A DNA stretch of 64,000 nt from Streptomyces sp. Root431. Its GTDB lineage: Bacteria; Actinomycetota; Actinomycetes; Streptomycetales; Streptomycetaceae. Shown here one piece after another: positions 41,652 to 50,969 of the stretch. The first letter of the stretch is position 1. Each line of letters starts with the position of its first letter. The stretch lies in the NCBI RefSeq assembly GCF_001426585.1, contig NZ_LMEI01000007.1, positions 80,584 to 144,583 on the forward strand. Direction: 5' to 3'. The notes below the pieces were generated by a model. It was not told the origin of the DNA. It saw nothing but the letters and a program-made list of their open reading frames with translations, and made no database searches. The position numbers and the translations under genes were made by a program.

Positions 41652-44027
41652 TTACTCCGTGCGCAGCCCGTCCGCCCGCATCAGGCGCCACAGGACCGGC
41701 ATGCTCAGGAGCGTCACGGCCGCGATGAGGCCGAGTCCGATCCCGACGACGGGCAGGAAGGCCCACCAGTCCTGGACCCGCTGGCCGCCCAGCTTCAGCA
41801 GGACGACCCCGAGGCCGAGCCCGCCGGCGACGGAGAGGAGCAGGCCGAGGGCGATCGGGACCGCCGTCTGCCACAGCACCGACCAGCTCAGGGTCGAGCG
41901 CCGGGTGCCGAAGGCGACGAGCGAGGAGAGCAGCCGCTTGCGGTCCCTGAGCTGCTCCAGGGTCGCGACCAGGAGCGAGGCCGCCACCAGGAGCATCGTC
42001 AGCGTGGAGCCGACCAGGATGCCGGTGCGGACGCTGGAGAACGCGGCGTCCCGCTGGGTGTCCTTCAGGGTGCGGACCCAGGACGTCGGGTCGATGGCCG
42101 CCGCCGTGTTCCGTACGTGCTCGGCGGCGTCCGGCACGGCCGGGTCGAGCCGGACCATGGTCTGGGCGTCGGGCTCGTCGAGCAGACCGGCGTCGATCGC
42201 CGAAGGGGTGGCGAGGATGCCGTACTCGTACATGCCGGTCGGGTCCGGGCGGGAGTCCACGACCCGCGCCGAGTCGGGGATGCGCCACTGCGGCACGGGC
42301 GTGCCCGCCGGGCGCTTCGGCTCGCTCGGGTGCGGATACGGGTCGCGCAGGGCGACCATCGCGCCGGGCCGTGCGGTGCTGGTGACCCGGCTGTCGTCCG
42401 GGCCGCCCTGCGCGCCGTGCGCGAGGAAGACGAACACGTCGCCGTCCTTGCAGGAGGGCAGCGCGGCGTACTCCTTCAGGGAGGGGCAGTCGCCGACCCT
42501 GAGCGAGGTCATCGGGGAGAACTCCTCGCCGTCCTTGAGGGGTCCGGGCCGCCACGCGTTCGACTGGATGATGCCGACCGCCCCGGTGACGCCCTCGGTC
42601 CCCTCGATGCGGGAGATGATCGCGCGGGCCTCGTCGGCCGTCCTGGCGTCGGCGCCGACCGCGATCTGGGCGCGGGACGAGTCCTCGCCCGTGAGCTGCG
42701 TGAAGTCGTGCTCCATGGCCTGGAAGAGCATCTGGAGGGCGATGGCCCCGGTCGCGGCGACGACGATGCCGCTGACCGCGCGGGCCGCGGTCCCGCTGCT
42801 CAGCTGGAGCCTGCGGACGGCCAGTTGCCAGGCGACCGGGCCGGCGTGCAGGTGCTTCACGCAGGACTCGACGAGCCACGGCAGGAGCGTGGTGAGACCG
42901 ATCAGGGCGAGCGTGGTGCCGGCCGTGATCCCCAGGGTGTCGACGCTCGTCTGGGCCATCTCGACCTGTCCCATGAGCGGGACGAGCAGCGCCGCGCCGG
43001 CCGCCAGGAGCAGCAGCCGCCACCACACGCGGCGGCGCCGGGGCGTGGAGACGCGGACGACCCCGAGCGGTTCGATGACCACCCCGCGCAGCGCGACGAG
43101 CGTGACCACGACCGAGGAGACCGGGACCGTGACGAGCACGATCACGGCGAGCGTGGGCATCGGCACGACGTCGGAGTGGAAGGCGTTGACGTCCCAGATG
43201 GTGAACGCCCCGGCGAACTGCCGGGCCACCGCGAAGAGTCCGAGGCCCATGAGCAGGCCGAGCAGCGCGCCCGCGAGGGACTCGCCGGCCGCGATCCTGC
43301 GGGTCATCGCCGTGTCCGCGCCGACCAGCCGCAGCGCCGCGAGCCGCCGGTCGCGCTGCTCGCCGCCGAAGCGGACGGCGGTGGCGATGAAGACGAGCAC
43401 CGGCAGCAGCAGGACGACACAGGCGACGATGACGAGGAGGATCAGGAACGCGTTCATCGGTTCCCCGGGCACCGACCAGCCGTAGCGCGTGCCGCGCCCG
43501 TCGAAGTTGTCGGTGGTGAGGAAGTCGACGTGGGCGACGTACCGCAGCTCGGCCGGGCCGATGAGTCCGGCCTCGCCGATCGTCCCGGTGACCTTGTAGG
43601 GGATCCGCTCCTTGAGGAGGGCGCCCTCGGGGGAGTCCAGCAGGTCGCGGAGCGCGGGGGAGACCACCATCTCGCCGGTCCCGGGGAGCGCCGTGGTGCC
43701 CGGCGGCGGGGTCGGGGTCGCGTCGCCCTCGGGGCTGATCAGCTGACCGGTGACGACGTCGTCCCGGTAGACCGTCGTCTGGCCGAGGTGGAGGAAGGAG
43801 TCGGGCCGGGGGGAGGTGACCTGCTCGCTGCCGTCGACGGCGCGCTCGGACTCCCGTACCTCCCGCTGGAACATCATGTTGGGCAGCGAGACGGCGATGA
43901 GCAGCAGGGCCACGCCGAAGCCGACGCCGGTGGCGGTCAGCAGGGTGCGGAGGAGGCCGGGGCGGCCGCCGGTGACCGCGAACCGGGCGCCGAGCGCCAG
44001 GTCGCGGGCCCAGGTGGCGAGGCTCAT
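41652..44027 (-). CDS. FtsX/MacB-type ABC transporter permease
   Basis: 791 residues. Ten or so helices in two FtsX-like units with a large extracellular domain after the first helix (GVALLLIAVSLPNMMFQREV) and a second one in the C-terminal half. The late LEQLRDRKRLLSSLVAFGTRRSTLSWSVLWQ is the usual coupling loop. It starts in an ATGA overlap with the ABC ATPase. Such systems often export or sense antibiotics and peptides rather than import. Confidence 0.9.
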   Translation of the reverse strand: MSLATWARDLALGARFAVTGGRPGLLRTLLTATGVGFGVALLLIAVSLPNMMFQREVRESERAVDGSEQVTSPRPDSFLHLGQTTVYRDDVVTGQLISPEGDATPTPPPGTTALPGTGEMVVSPALRDLLDSPEGALLKERIPYKVTGTIGEAGLIGPAELRYVAHVDFLTTDNFDGRGTRYGWSVPGEPMNAFLILLVIVACVVLLLPVLVFIATAVRFGGEQRDRRLAALRLVGADTAMTRRIAAGESLAGALLGLLMGLGLFAVARQFAGAFTIWDVNAFHSDVVPMPTLAVIVLVTVPVSSVVVTLVALRGVVIEPLGVVRVSTPRRRRVWWRLLLLAAGAALLVPLMGQVEMAQTSVDTLGITAGTTLALIGLTTLLPWLVESCVKHLHAGPVAWQLAVRRLQLSSGTAARAVSGIVVAATGAIALQMLFQAMEHDFTQLTGEDSSRAQIAVGADARTADEARAIISRIEGTEGVTGAVGIIQSNAWRPGPLKDGEEFSPMTSLRVGDCPSLKEYAALPSCKDGDVFVFLAHGAQGGPDDSRVTSTARPGAMVALRDPYPHPSEPKRPAGTPVPQWRIPDSARVVDSRPDPTGMYEYGILATPSAIDAGLLDEPDAQTMVRLDPAVPDAAEHVRNTAAAIDPTSWVRTLKDTQRDAAFSSVRTGILVGSTLTMLLVAASLLVATLEQLRDRKRLLSSLVAFGTRRSTLSWSVLWQTAVPIALGLLLSVAGGLGLGVVLLKLGGQRVQDWWAFLPVVGIGLGLIAAVTLLSMPVLWRLMRADGLRTE

Positions 44028-44707
44028 GCGGCCCACTCCGAGTCCCGTACGGAGCCGTCCCGTACGACGATCTCCCGGTCGGAGTAGGCGGCGACGCGGG
44101 CCTCGTGGGTGACGAGGACGACGGCGGCGCCGGTGTCCCGGGAGGCGTCGGTGAGCAGTCGCATGACCCGCTCGCCGTTGAGGGAGTCGAGGGCGCCGGT
44201 CGGCTCGTCCGCGAAGATCACGCGCGGGGCGGTGACGAGGGCGCGGGCGACGGCGACGCGCTGGCCCTGGCCGCCGGATATCTCGCCGGGGCGCTTGTGC
44301 CCGACGGTGTCGACCTCCAGACGGGCGAGCCACTCGGCGGCCCTGGCCTCGGCGGCCTTCCGGCGCTCGCCGTTCAGGCGGAGCGGGAGGGCGACGTTCT
44401 CGACGCAGGTCAGCTCGGGGACGAGCTGGCCGAACTGGAAGACGAAGCCGAAGTCGGTACGGCGCAGGGAGCTGCGCGCCGTGTCGGAGAGCGCGGTGAG
44501 ATCGCGCCCGTCGTAGGTGATCGTGCCCGCGTCGGGGCGCACGATTCCGGCCAGGCAGTGGAGCAGCGTGGACTTGCCGGAGCCGGAGGGGCCCATGACG
44601 GCGACGACCTCGCCGGCCCGGAGGGCGAAGTCGGCGCCCGCGAGCGCCGGGGTGGGGCCGTAGGCCTTGTCGAGGCCGGTGGCCCTGAGCAGCGGTACGG
44701 AGTTCAT
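44024..44707 (-). CDS. ABC transporter ATP-binding protein (MacB/LolD type)
   Basis: 227 residues. Walker A MGPSGSGKSTLLH, Q-loop FVFQFGQLVPELT, signature ISGGQGQRVAVARAL, Walker B RVIFADEPTGALDS and the H-loop VTHEARVA are complete. It is coupled by ATGA to both the PadR gene upstream and the permease downstream, so the three form one operon. Confidence 0.95.
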   Translation of the reverse strand: MNSVPLLRATGLDKAYGPTPALAGADFALRAGEVVAVMGPSGSGKSTLLHCLAGIVRPDAGTITYDGRDLTALSDTARSSLRRTDFGFVFQFGQLVPELTCVENVALPLRLNGERRKAAEARAAEWLARLEVDTVGHKRPGEISGGQGQRVAVARALVTAPRVIFADEPTGALDSLNGERVMRLLTDASRDTGAAVVLVTHEARVAAYSDREIVVRDGSVRDSEWAA

Positions 44708-45228
44708 CGGCGGACCTCCTCGGCGAGCCTGTCGAGGCGGGCTGCGGTCAGTTCCAGCCAGCGCAGGTCCGCTTCCAGGTGGAAGAGGGCGTGGTCGCAG
44801 ATGAGCTGGTCGGCGAAGTCGCCGTCCCTCTTGCGCCGGGTGAGCTCGCGCATCAGCCGCAGGTGCTCGGCGCGCTGGGTGTCCAGGAGCTCGGCGGCCC
44901 CGCGGCCGGTGAGCAGCGCCAGGACGACCTTCGTGTAGAGCGTGGACTGGAGGTACGGCTCCGGCTTCTCCGGGGTGGCGAGCCAGGCGGCGACATCGGT
45001 GATGCCGGCCTCGGTGATCGCGTAACGCTTCCGCTCGGGCCCGCCGCCCGCCTCGATGCCGTCGACGACGACGAGGCCGTTCTTCAGGAGCCGGGACATG
45101 GTCGAGTAGACCTGGCCGTAGTGCAGGGGCCGGTCGTGACCGAATCGTTCGTCGAACGCGCGCTTGAGGTCGTAGCCGTGGCGCGGTCCGGATTCCAGGA
45201 GCCCCAGAAGGGTGTGACCGATGGACAT
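44704..45228 (-). CDS. PadR-family transcriptional regulator
   Basis: 174 residues from ATG 45228. A PadR winged helix (about 1-85; HTLLGLLESGPRHGYDLKRAFDERF, YGQVYSTMSRLLKNGLV, ERKRYAITEAG) plus a helical dimerisation domain. The ATG has no Shine-Dalgarno, and TACAGT lies 8-13 nt upstream, which suggests a leaderless transcript. It probably represses its own operon with the ABC transporter through the palindrome at 45236-45269. Confidence 0.93.
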   Translation of the reverse strand: MSIGHTLLGLLESGPRHGYDLKRAFDERFGHDRPLHYGQVYSTMSRLLKNGLVVVDGIEAGGGPERKRYAITEAGITDVAAWLATPEKPEPYLQSTLYTKVVLALLTGRGAAELLDTQRAEHLRLMRELTRRKRDGDFADQLICDHALFHLEADLRWLELTAARLDRLAEEVRR

Positions 45229-45235
45229 GCGGGTC

Positions 45236-45269
45236 ACTGTACATGGTGTGTATACGCACGGTGCATAGT
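45236..45269. promoter_or_regulatory. PadR operator overlapping the operon promoter
   Basis: An imperfect 34-bp palindrome centred on tata (actgtacatg ... gcatagt; inner gtgtgtatacgcac) lies 8 bp upstream of the padR start. It includes the probable -10 TACAGT on the minus strand. Confidence 0.5.
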
Positions 45270-45505
45270 GGCCGGAACGGGTGTGGGGCGCATGTCGCCG
45301 CCCGAGTTCGTTGCTGCGGGCGCGCAACCATCGGGCCCGATCGAGCGTCGGTTCCTCTGGGGGTGGGTGCTGATTCTCACGTCCGGAAAAGGCGTGATCG
45401 GTTGCTGTTTGTCTGCATCGTCGGTGTTAGCTTGCTGAGCTGATTCGACGGGGACGCGAGACAGCCGAGGCGCCGAGACACACGACGAGTGGAGCGACAG
45501 GACCC

Positions 45506-47773
45506 ATGGGCCGACCGGACAAGAGCAAGGCGAAGAAACGCGGCATACGCCGCTTCTTCTCCTGGAAGAAGCTCCTGGGCACCTTCTTCGTGTTCTGCCT
45601 GCTCGCCATGGGCGCCTTGTACGTCGTCTACATCATGGTCCCCGTGCCGACGGCCAACGCCGAGGCGACCATGCAGAGCAACATCTACAAGTACGCCAAC
45701 GGCAAGATCCTCGCCCGCACCGGCAAGATCAACCGCGAGATCGTCGGCCTGGAGAAGATCCCCGAGAAGGTCCAGAAGGCCTTCGTCGCCGCCGAGAACA
45801 AGAGCTTCTACAAGGACAACGGCGTCGACATCAAGGGCACCACGCGCGCCGCCTGGTCGACCCTCACCGGCCAGGGCAAGCAGGGTGGCTCGACCATCAC
45901 CCAGCAGTACGTCAAGAACTTCTACCTGAGCCAGGACCAGACGGCGACCCGCAAGCTCAAGGAAATGGTCATCGCCATCAAGGTGGACCAGGAGGCGAGC
46001 AAGAGCGAGATCCTCGCCGGGTACATGAACACGAGCTACTACGGGCGCAGCGCCTACGGCATCCAGGCCGCCGCCCGCTCGTACTACGGCGTCGACGCCA
46101 CCGAGCTCACCACCGCCCAGGGCGCCTACCTCGCCTCGCTGCTCCAGGCGCCCAACCAGTACGACTGGACCTCCGCGAGCGCCACCGGCCGCAAGCTCGT
46201 CGAGGAGCGCTGGAACTACGTCCTCGACAACATGGTCGGCGAGGGCTGGCTCTCGTCCACCGAGCGCGCCGGCCTGAAGTTCCCCGTGCCGCAGAAGCCC
46301 AAGCCCGCCCCCGGCATGGAGGGCCAGACCGGCTACATCGTCGAGGCCGCCAACCAGGAGCTGATGCGCCAGGGCGTCAGCGAGGAGGACATCAAGGCCG
46401 GCGGCTGGACGATCACCCTCAACATCGACGAGAAGAAGCAGAAGGACCTCGTCAAGGCGGTCGACCGGCAGCTGGAGGCCAAGCTCGACCGCAAGGGCGA
46501 CAAGAAGGACGCCACCGTCCAGGCCGGCGCCACCTCCGTCGACCCGAAGACGGGCGCGGTCGTCGCCATGTACGGCGGCGTCGGCGCCACCGAGCACTGG
46601 ATGTCCAACGCGACCCGTCGCGACTACCAGCCCGCCTCGACCTTCAAGCCGATCGTCCTCGCCACGGCCGTCGAGACCGAGGCGGAGACGCAGGGCGGGT
46701 GGGACATAGGACTCGGCACGATCTATGACGGCACCAGCAAGCGTCCGGTCGTCGGCAGTGACATCCCCTTCGCGCCGGAGAACGAGGACGACCGCAACCA
46801 CGGCCCCGTCACCGTCCAGAAGGCCACCAACAAGTCCATCAACTCGGTCTTCGCCCAGATGATCGTCGACGTCGGCGAGGCCGAGACCAAGAAGACCGCC
46901 CTCGACCTCGGCATGAAGGACGGCCCGGACTTCGGTCTCAGCCCTGCCATGTCCCTCGGCACCATGGGCGCCTCGACCATGGACATGGCCGGTGTGTACG
47001 CCACGCTCGACAACCACGGCAAGAAGGTCACCCCGACCCTCGTGAAGGCCGCCTCGCACAAGGACCGCAAGGTCCAGGCCGTGGACGCGATCGGCAGCCA
47101 GGTCATCAGCCGCGAGGCCGCCGACACCACCACCAAGGCCCTGCAGGGCGTCGTGCAGAGCGGTTCCGGCTTCCGCGCCGCCGGCGACTACGACGCCGCA
47201 GGCAAGACCGGCACCTCCGAGAACAATCGTTCCGCCTGGTTCGTGGGCTACACGCCCGAACTCGTCACCGCCGTCGGCCTCTTCGGCGAGGACGCCAAGG
47301 GCAAGCAGGTGACCCTGACCAACACGATCAACGAGGGCCGCGCCAACGGTGGCCGCACGCCCGCCCAGATCTGGGGCGACTACACCACCAGCGCCCTCGA
47401 CGGCGGCTCCGACGCCCGCTTCGACCTGGAGACCGACGGCTCGGGCTCGTACGACCAGAACCCGGATCCCACCCCGACCACCGGCGAGCCGACCGACGAG
47501 CCGACCGACGAGCCGACCACCGAGTCCCCGGACCCGACGCCTCCGCCGACCTCGACGGCCACCACGCCGCCGGAGCCGACCCGCGAGCCCACCACCACGA
47601 CGCCACCGCAGCCTCCCACGGAGGACCCGACGGAGCCGACCGACGAGCCGACCTCGCCGGCGCCGCCGACGACCGAGCCGCCGACCACCGACCCGACGAC
47701 GGCTCAGCCGCCGAACCCGGACCCGGACGAGGGGCAGACCGGTGACACCAACACCGGCCGCCCTCAGCGGTGA
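45506..47773 (+). CDS. bifunctional penicillin-binding protein (class A, GT51 + transpeptidase)
   Basis: 755 residues. Basic N-terminus, one helix (about 24-45), glycosyltransferase GT51 domain (about 60-235) with catalytic E97 in AAENKSFY (the usual ED is EN here) and GGSTITQQYVKN. The transpeptidase domain (about 325-625) has S378 (STFK), S444 (SIN) and K567 (KTGTSEN). A 110-residue Pro/Thr/Glu/Asp tail with EPTDEPTDEP repeats ends the protein outside the membrane. It builds and cross-links peptidoglycan. A 13-bp hairpin follows. Confidence 0.95.
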   Translation: MGRPDKSKAKKRGIRRFFSWKKLLGTFFVFCLLAMGALYVVYIMVPVPTANAEATMQSNIYKYANGKILARTGKINREIVGLEKIPEKVQKAFVAAENKSFYKDNGVDIKGTTRAAWSTLTGQGKQGGSTITQQYVKNFYLSQDQTATRKLKEMVIAIKVDQEASKSEILAGYMNTSYYGRSAYGIQAAARSYYGVDATELTTAQGAYLASLLQAPNQYDWTSASATGRKLVEERWNYVLDNMVGEGWLSSTERAGLKFPVPQKPKPAPGMEGQTGYIVEAANQELMRQGVSEEDIKAGGWTITLNIDEKKQKDLVKAVDRQLEAKLDRKGDKKDATVQAGATSVDPKTGAVVAMYGGVGATEHWMSNATRRDYQPASTFKPIVLATAVETEAETQGGWDIGLGTIYDGTSKRPVVGSDIPFAPENEDDRNHGPVTVQKATNKSINSVFAQMIVDVGEAETKKTALDLGMKDGPDFGLSPAMSLGTMGASTMDMAGVYATLDNHGKKVTPTLVKAASHKDRKVQAVDAIGSQVISREAADTTTKALQGVVQSGSGFRAAGDYDAAGKTGTSENNRSAWFVGYTPELVTAVGLFGEDAKGKQVTLTNTINEGRANGGRTPAQIWGDYTTSALDGGSDARFDLETDGSGSYDQNPDPTPTTGEPTDEPTDEPTTESPDPTPPPTSTATTPPEPTREPTTTTPPQPPTEDPTEPTDEPTSPAPPTTEPPTTDPTTAQPPNPDPDEGQTGDTNTGRPQR

Positions 47774-47801
47774 CCGTGAGGCCGTGAGGCCGTAAGAGAG
47801 T

Positions 47802-47833
47802 GATGGCCGGACCCTTACCGGGGTCCGGCCATC
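47802..47833. terminator. hairpin between the PBP gene and the SpoIIE-like gene
   Basis: A perfect 13-bp stem (gatggccggaccc / gggtccggccatc) with a 6-nt loop, between convergent genes. Confidence 0.8.
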
Positions 47834-47851
47834 GTCGTGTCTCTCTCCGAA

Positions 47852-49918
47852 TCAGCCGCGCGTGGCCAGTTCGAACCAGACGACCTTGCCGCCCGAGAGC
47901 CGGGTCGCCCCCCACCGCCTGGCCAGCCGGTTCACCAGGAACAGGCCGCGCCCGCCCTCGTCCGTGTCCCGCGCCCGCCGCTGCCGGGGCAGCTGCGGCG
48001 AGTCGTCGCCGACCTCGCAGCGCAGCACGTCCGTCTTGAGCAGCCGCAGGGTCACCGGCCGCTCCGCGTACCGCACGGCGTTCGTCACGACCTCGCTGAT
48101 GAGCAGCTCGACCGAGTCCGTCAGCTCCTCCAGGTCCCAGCGGGCGAGCGCCCGCCGGGCGAGGCGCCTCGCCCGCCCCGGAGCCGCGTCCTCCGGCTCC
48201 AGGAACCAGTACGCGACGTCGCTCGGCGCGATCCCCTCGAACCGGGCCGCGAGCAGCGCGATGTCGTCGTCCCGGTCGCCCGGACCCAGCATGTCCAGGA
48301 CGTCGTCGCAGAGCGCCTCAAGGGGCGGGGAATGGTCCGGCCCGGTCAGCTGCGCGGTCGCCGCGAGGCGCTCCCGCAGCTGCTCGATCCCGGTCCAGAC
48401 GTCCCGCAGCCGGGACTCCACCAGACCGTCCGTGTACAGCAGCAGCGTCGCGCCCGCCGGGGCGTCCAGCTCGACCGCCTCGAAGTCGACGCCGCCGACC
48501 CCGATCGGGGCGCCGGGCGGCACCCGCAGCACCTCGGCACGCCCGCCGAGGTGGAGCAGTATCGGCGGCGGATGGCCGGCGTTGGCCACGGTGATCCGGT
48601 GCGAGACCGGGTCGTACACCGCGTACATGCAGGTGGCCATCCGGTTCTCGCCGAGCCGCTGCGCCTGCTCGTCCAGGTGGTGCAGGACCTCCTGTGGCGG
48701 CAGGTCGAGCCCGGCCAGGGTCTGCGCGGTGGTGCGCAGCTGGCCCATGATCGCCGCCGAGGTCATGGAGTGGCCCATGACGTCGCCGACGACCAGGGCG
48801 ACCCTGCTGCCGGGCAGCGGGATCGCGTCGTACCAGTCGCCGCCGACCCGGGCCGTCTCGGCGGCCGGGAGGTAGCGCGAGGCGAGCCGCACGCCCGTCG
48901 GCTGCGGGAGGGAGTCCGGGAGCATCGTCCGCTGGAGCTCGTCCGCGATGTACGCCTCACGGCCGTACAGCACGGCCTTGTCGATGCCGAGCGCGGTGTG
49001 CGTGGCCAGCTGCGCCGCGACGAGCAGGTCGTTCGGCTCGAAACCGGCTCGCTCGGGGCGGCGCAGGAAGACGGCCGCGCCGATCACCCGGCGCCGGCCG
49101 CGCAGCGGGGCGAGTATCGCCCGCAGCCCGCCGGGCAGCGGGTGCTCGGGGCCGAGGAGCTCGGTCAGCGCGGTCTTGGCCGCGGCGGAGTCGCCGAAGA
49201 CCGGGCGCACGCCGCGCAGCACCTCGGCGAGCGCCCCGCCGGACCGCACCTCGCAGAGTTCGGCCGCGGGGGTCGGATCCGGATCGGGTACGAGGACGAG
49301 CTCCTCGCCCTCCAGTTCGCTTAACCGGAGCCGGTCGGTACGGCGCAGCCGCAGCACGAACGGCGCCACCGGGCGCTCGTCGCCCACCGGCAGCGGATCG
49401 CGCAGGTAGACGAGGATCTCGTCGGAGAAGGTGGGCACGGTCGCCCGGCACAGGCCGAGGACGATCTCGTCGAGGTCGAGCCCGCGCGCGATCCGGCGGG
49501 TCGCGGCGCCGACGAACCGGAGCCGCTCTCCTTCGCGCCGCGCGGCGCCGTCGGGACCCCGGCCCGCGCCGGAGCTCTGCGCGGTCACGGCGACCGCCAC
49601 CGCCCCGGGGGCCCCGCCCCCGCCGACCGGGCCGGAGGCCGGACCGGGACCGGCGGCCGGACCGGCGGTTTCGGCGGGCGCGCCGGGGGCGCTGGGGGTG
49701 CCTGGGGCACTGGAGGTTCTGGAGGTGCCTGAGGTGCCGTTCGGCACGGTCGTGTCCGTACCAGGGGCCGTCGCCGTCCGGTCCGCCGGGCCGCCCGGCT
49801 GGGCGGGCACGTCGGAGGGCAGGCCGGGGGCCGCCGCCTCCTGGCGAGGGCGCGCGCGTTCCTGCGGCCGGGCAGCCAGCGGCTGTCGGCCTTCGTGGGA
49901 GGTGGGATGCTCCGTCAC
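47852..49918 (-). CDS. GAF-SpoIIE phosphatase-HATPase regulator (RsbU/anti-sigma type) with a TTA codon
   Basis: 688 residues from GTG 49918. A long disordered Pro/Gly/Ala N-terminus (about 1-125), GAF-like domain (about 130-320), SpoIIE/PP2C phosphatase (about 330-555; GGDWYDAIPL, VGDVMGHSMTSAAIM, NAGHPPPIL, DGLVESR, GDRDDDIALLAARF), and a C-terminal HATPase_c kinase-like domain (about 575-685; SEVVTNAVRYA, DTDEGGRGLFLVNRLA). Such proteins tune anti-anti-sigma factors by dephosphorylation and serine kinase activity. L199 is encoded by TTA (49322-49324), so translation may depend on bldA. Confidence 0.92.
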   Translation of the reverse strand: MTEHPTSHEGRQPLAARPQERARPRQEAAAPGLPSDVPAQPGGPADRTATAPGTDTTVPNGTSGTSRTSSAPGTPSAPGAPAETAGPAAGPGPASGPVGGGGAPGAVAVAVTAQSSGAGRGPDGAARREGERLRFVGAATRRIARGLDLDEIVLGLCRATVPTFSDEILVYLRDPLPVGDERPVAPFVLRLRRTDRLRLSELEGEELVLVPDPDPTPAAELCEVRSGGALAEVLRGVRPVFGDSAAAKTALTELLGPEHPLPGGLRAILAPLRGRRRVIGAAVFLRRPERAGFEPNDLLVAAQLATHTALGIDKAVLYGREAYIADELQRTMLPDSLPQPTGVRLASRYLPAAETARVGGDWYDAIPLPGSRVALVVGDVMGHSMTSAAIMGQLRTTAQTLAGLDLPPQEVLHHLDEQAQRLGENRMATCMYAVYDPVSHRITVANAGHPPPILLHLGGRAEVLRVPPGAPIGVGGVDFEAVELDAPAGATLLLYTDGLVESRLRDVWTGIEQLRERLAATAQLTGPDHSPPLEALCDDVLDMLGPGDRDDDIALLAARFEGIAPSDVAYWFLEPEDAAPGRARRLARRALARWDLEELTDSVELLISEVVTNAVRYAERPVTLRLLKTDVLRCEVGDDSPQLPRQRRARDTDEGGRGLFLVNRLARRWGATRLSGGKVVWFELATRG

Positions 49919-50193
49919 GCGTGGGATTCCGTCCGTCCGGGCCGGTGGTGCGATGCACTCGCTCTTCTCGCCGATGCCGCGCCTTCGGCAGGGATAAACC
50001 CCTCGTATGCAGCGGATGTGGACGTTCCGTGAGAGGCGGCAACGGCAGGGGTCGGAACACCCGGGCGCACGTCCGGCACTGCTCTCCCCCTCGTGGATGA
50101 CTTGTGGTCAGGTCCTGCGCTGTGCTGAGTCGTTGGCGTGGTGCTCGGTCGGTCTGACGTGGTGTTCGATCCGCTTCTGCCGTGCGGAGGACG

Positions 50194-50224
50194 ATCCTAC
50201 GTTTGAACCCCGGGGGCGCATCAA
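50194..50224 (-). promoter_or_regulatory. possible promoter of the SpoIIE-like gene
   Basis: On the minus strand TTGATG (50219-50224) and TAGGAT (50194-50199) are separated by 19 bp. The 311-bp gap 49919-50229 holds no gene and would then be a long leader. Confidence 0.3.
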
Positions 50225-50229
50225 GGGTC

Positions 50230-50895
50230 TCACGGGGCCGTATGGGCCGGAGTGCGGTCCCAGTCGCCCGGAAGCTGCGGCACGGGCCACCCCGGATCGG
50301 GCCGCCAGTCCTCCCATCCGTCGGCGAACGGCGCCCCCCAGGAGTGGATCTGCTCCACGGCCCGCCGCCCCGCGGCCCGCACCCGCGCGGCCTGCTCCCG
50401 GTCCATCAGACCGGACCGCTGGGCCTGCGCGAACTCGTCCTCGTCACGCCACAGCCAACTGCGGTCGGGGTAGACGGAGATGTCGAGGAAGTGGTCCTCG
50501 GAGTCGACGCCGCCGGACCAACGGGTGCGCGGCTCCTCCAGGTTCACGTACCAGCTGCGGAAGCGCCAGCCCCGCTCCCAGAACAGCCAGACCGACCAGG
50601 GGTCCCCGGGCCGGGCCAGCTTGAGGACCCCGCTGCCGAACCAGCGGGACCGCTCCGTGGTGCGCGGGGCGGTGTACCGGGTGGCGAGCGGCTCCTCGTG
50701 CACGGGCGTGCCGTCGGCGAGCACGGGCCGTACGCACTCGGTGCCGGGCGCCATCCAGACCGCGAGCAGCTCCGACGTGTCCTGGACGACGGTCACCGGC
50801 CGGCAGATGTGCACGGCGCCGGTGCCGTTGCCGCGGTAGCGCCAGAGGATCTGCTCCCCCGGCGCCCAGTGCTGTGGACCGCCCGACTCTGTCAT
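50230..50895 (-). CDS. DUF402 domain protein (FomD-like fold)
   Basis: 221 residues. The DUF402 core is clear: WFGSGVLKLARPGDPWSVWLFWERGWRFRSWYVNLEEP, DSEDHFLDISVYPDRSWLWRDEDEFAQAQRSGLMD. It has the acidic residues that bind metal in FomD-type nucleotidyl/diphosphate hydrolases. An N-terminal extension has GEQILWRYRGNG. It probably hydrolyses a small nucleotide-linked or diphosphate substrate; the substrate is unknown. Single gene. Confidence 0.85.
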   Translation of the reverse strand: MTESGGPQHWAPGEQILWRYRGNGTGAVHICRPVTVVQDTSELLAVWMAPGTECVRPVLADGTPVHEEPLATRYTAPRTTERSRWFGSGVLKLARPGDPWSVWLFWERGWRFRSWYVNLEEPRTRWSGGVDSEDHFLDISVYPDRSWLWRDEDEFAQAQRSGLMDREQAARVRAAGRRAVEQIHSWGAPFADGWEDWRPDPGWPVPQLPGDWDRTPAHTAP

Positions 50896-50969
50896 GCGCA
50901 GATCTTAGGGGCGCGCTCCCACCGCCGCTGCGGCACACGTCACTGATCGGTCAGCTACCGGCCGGTCGG

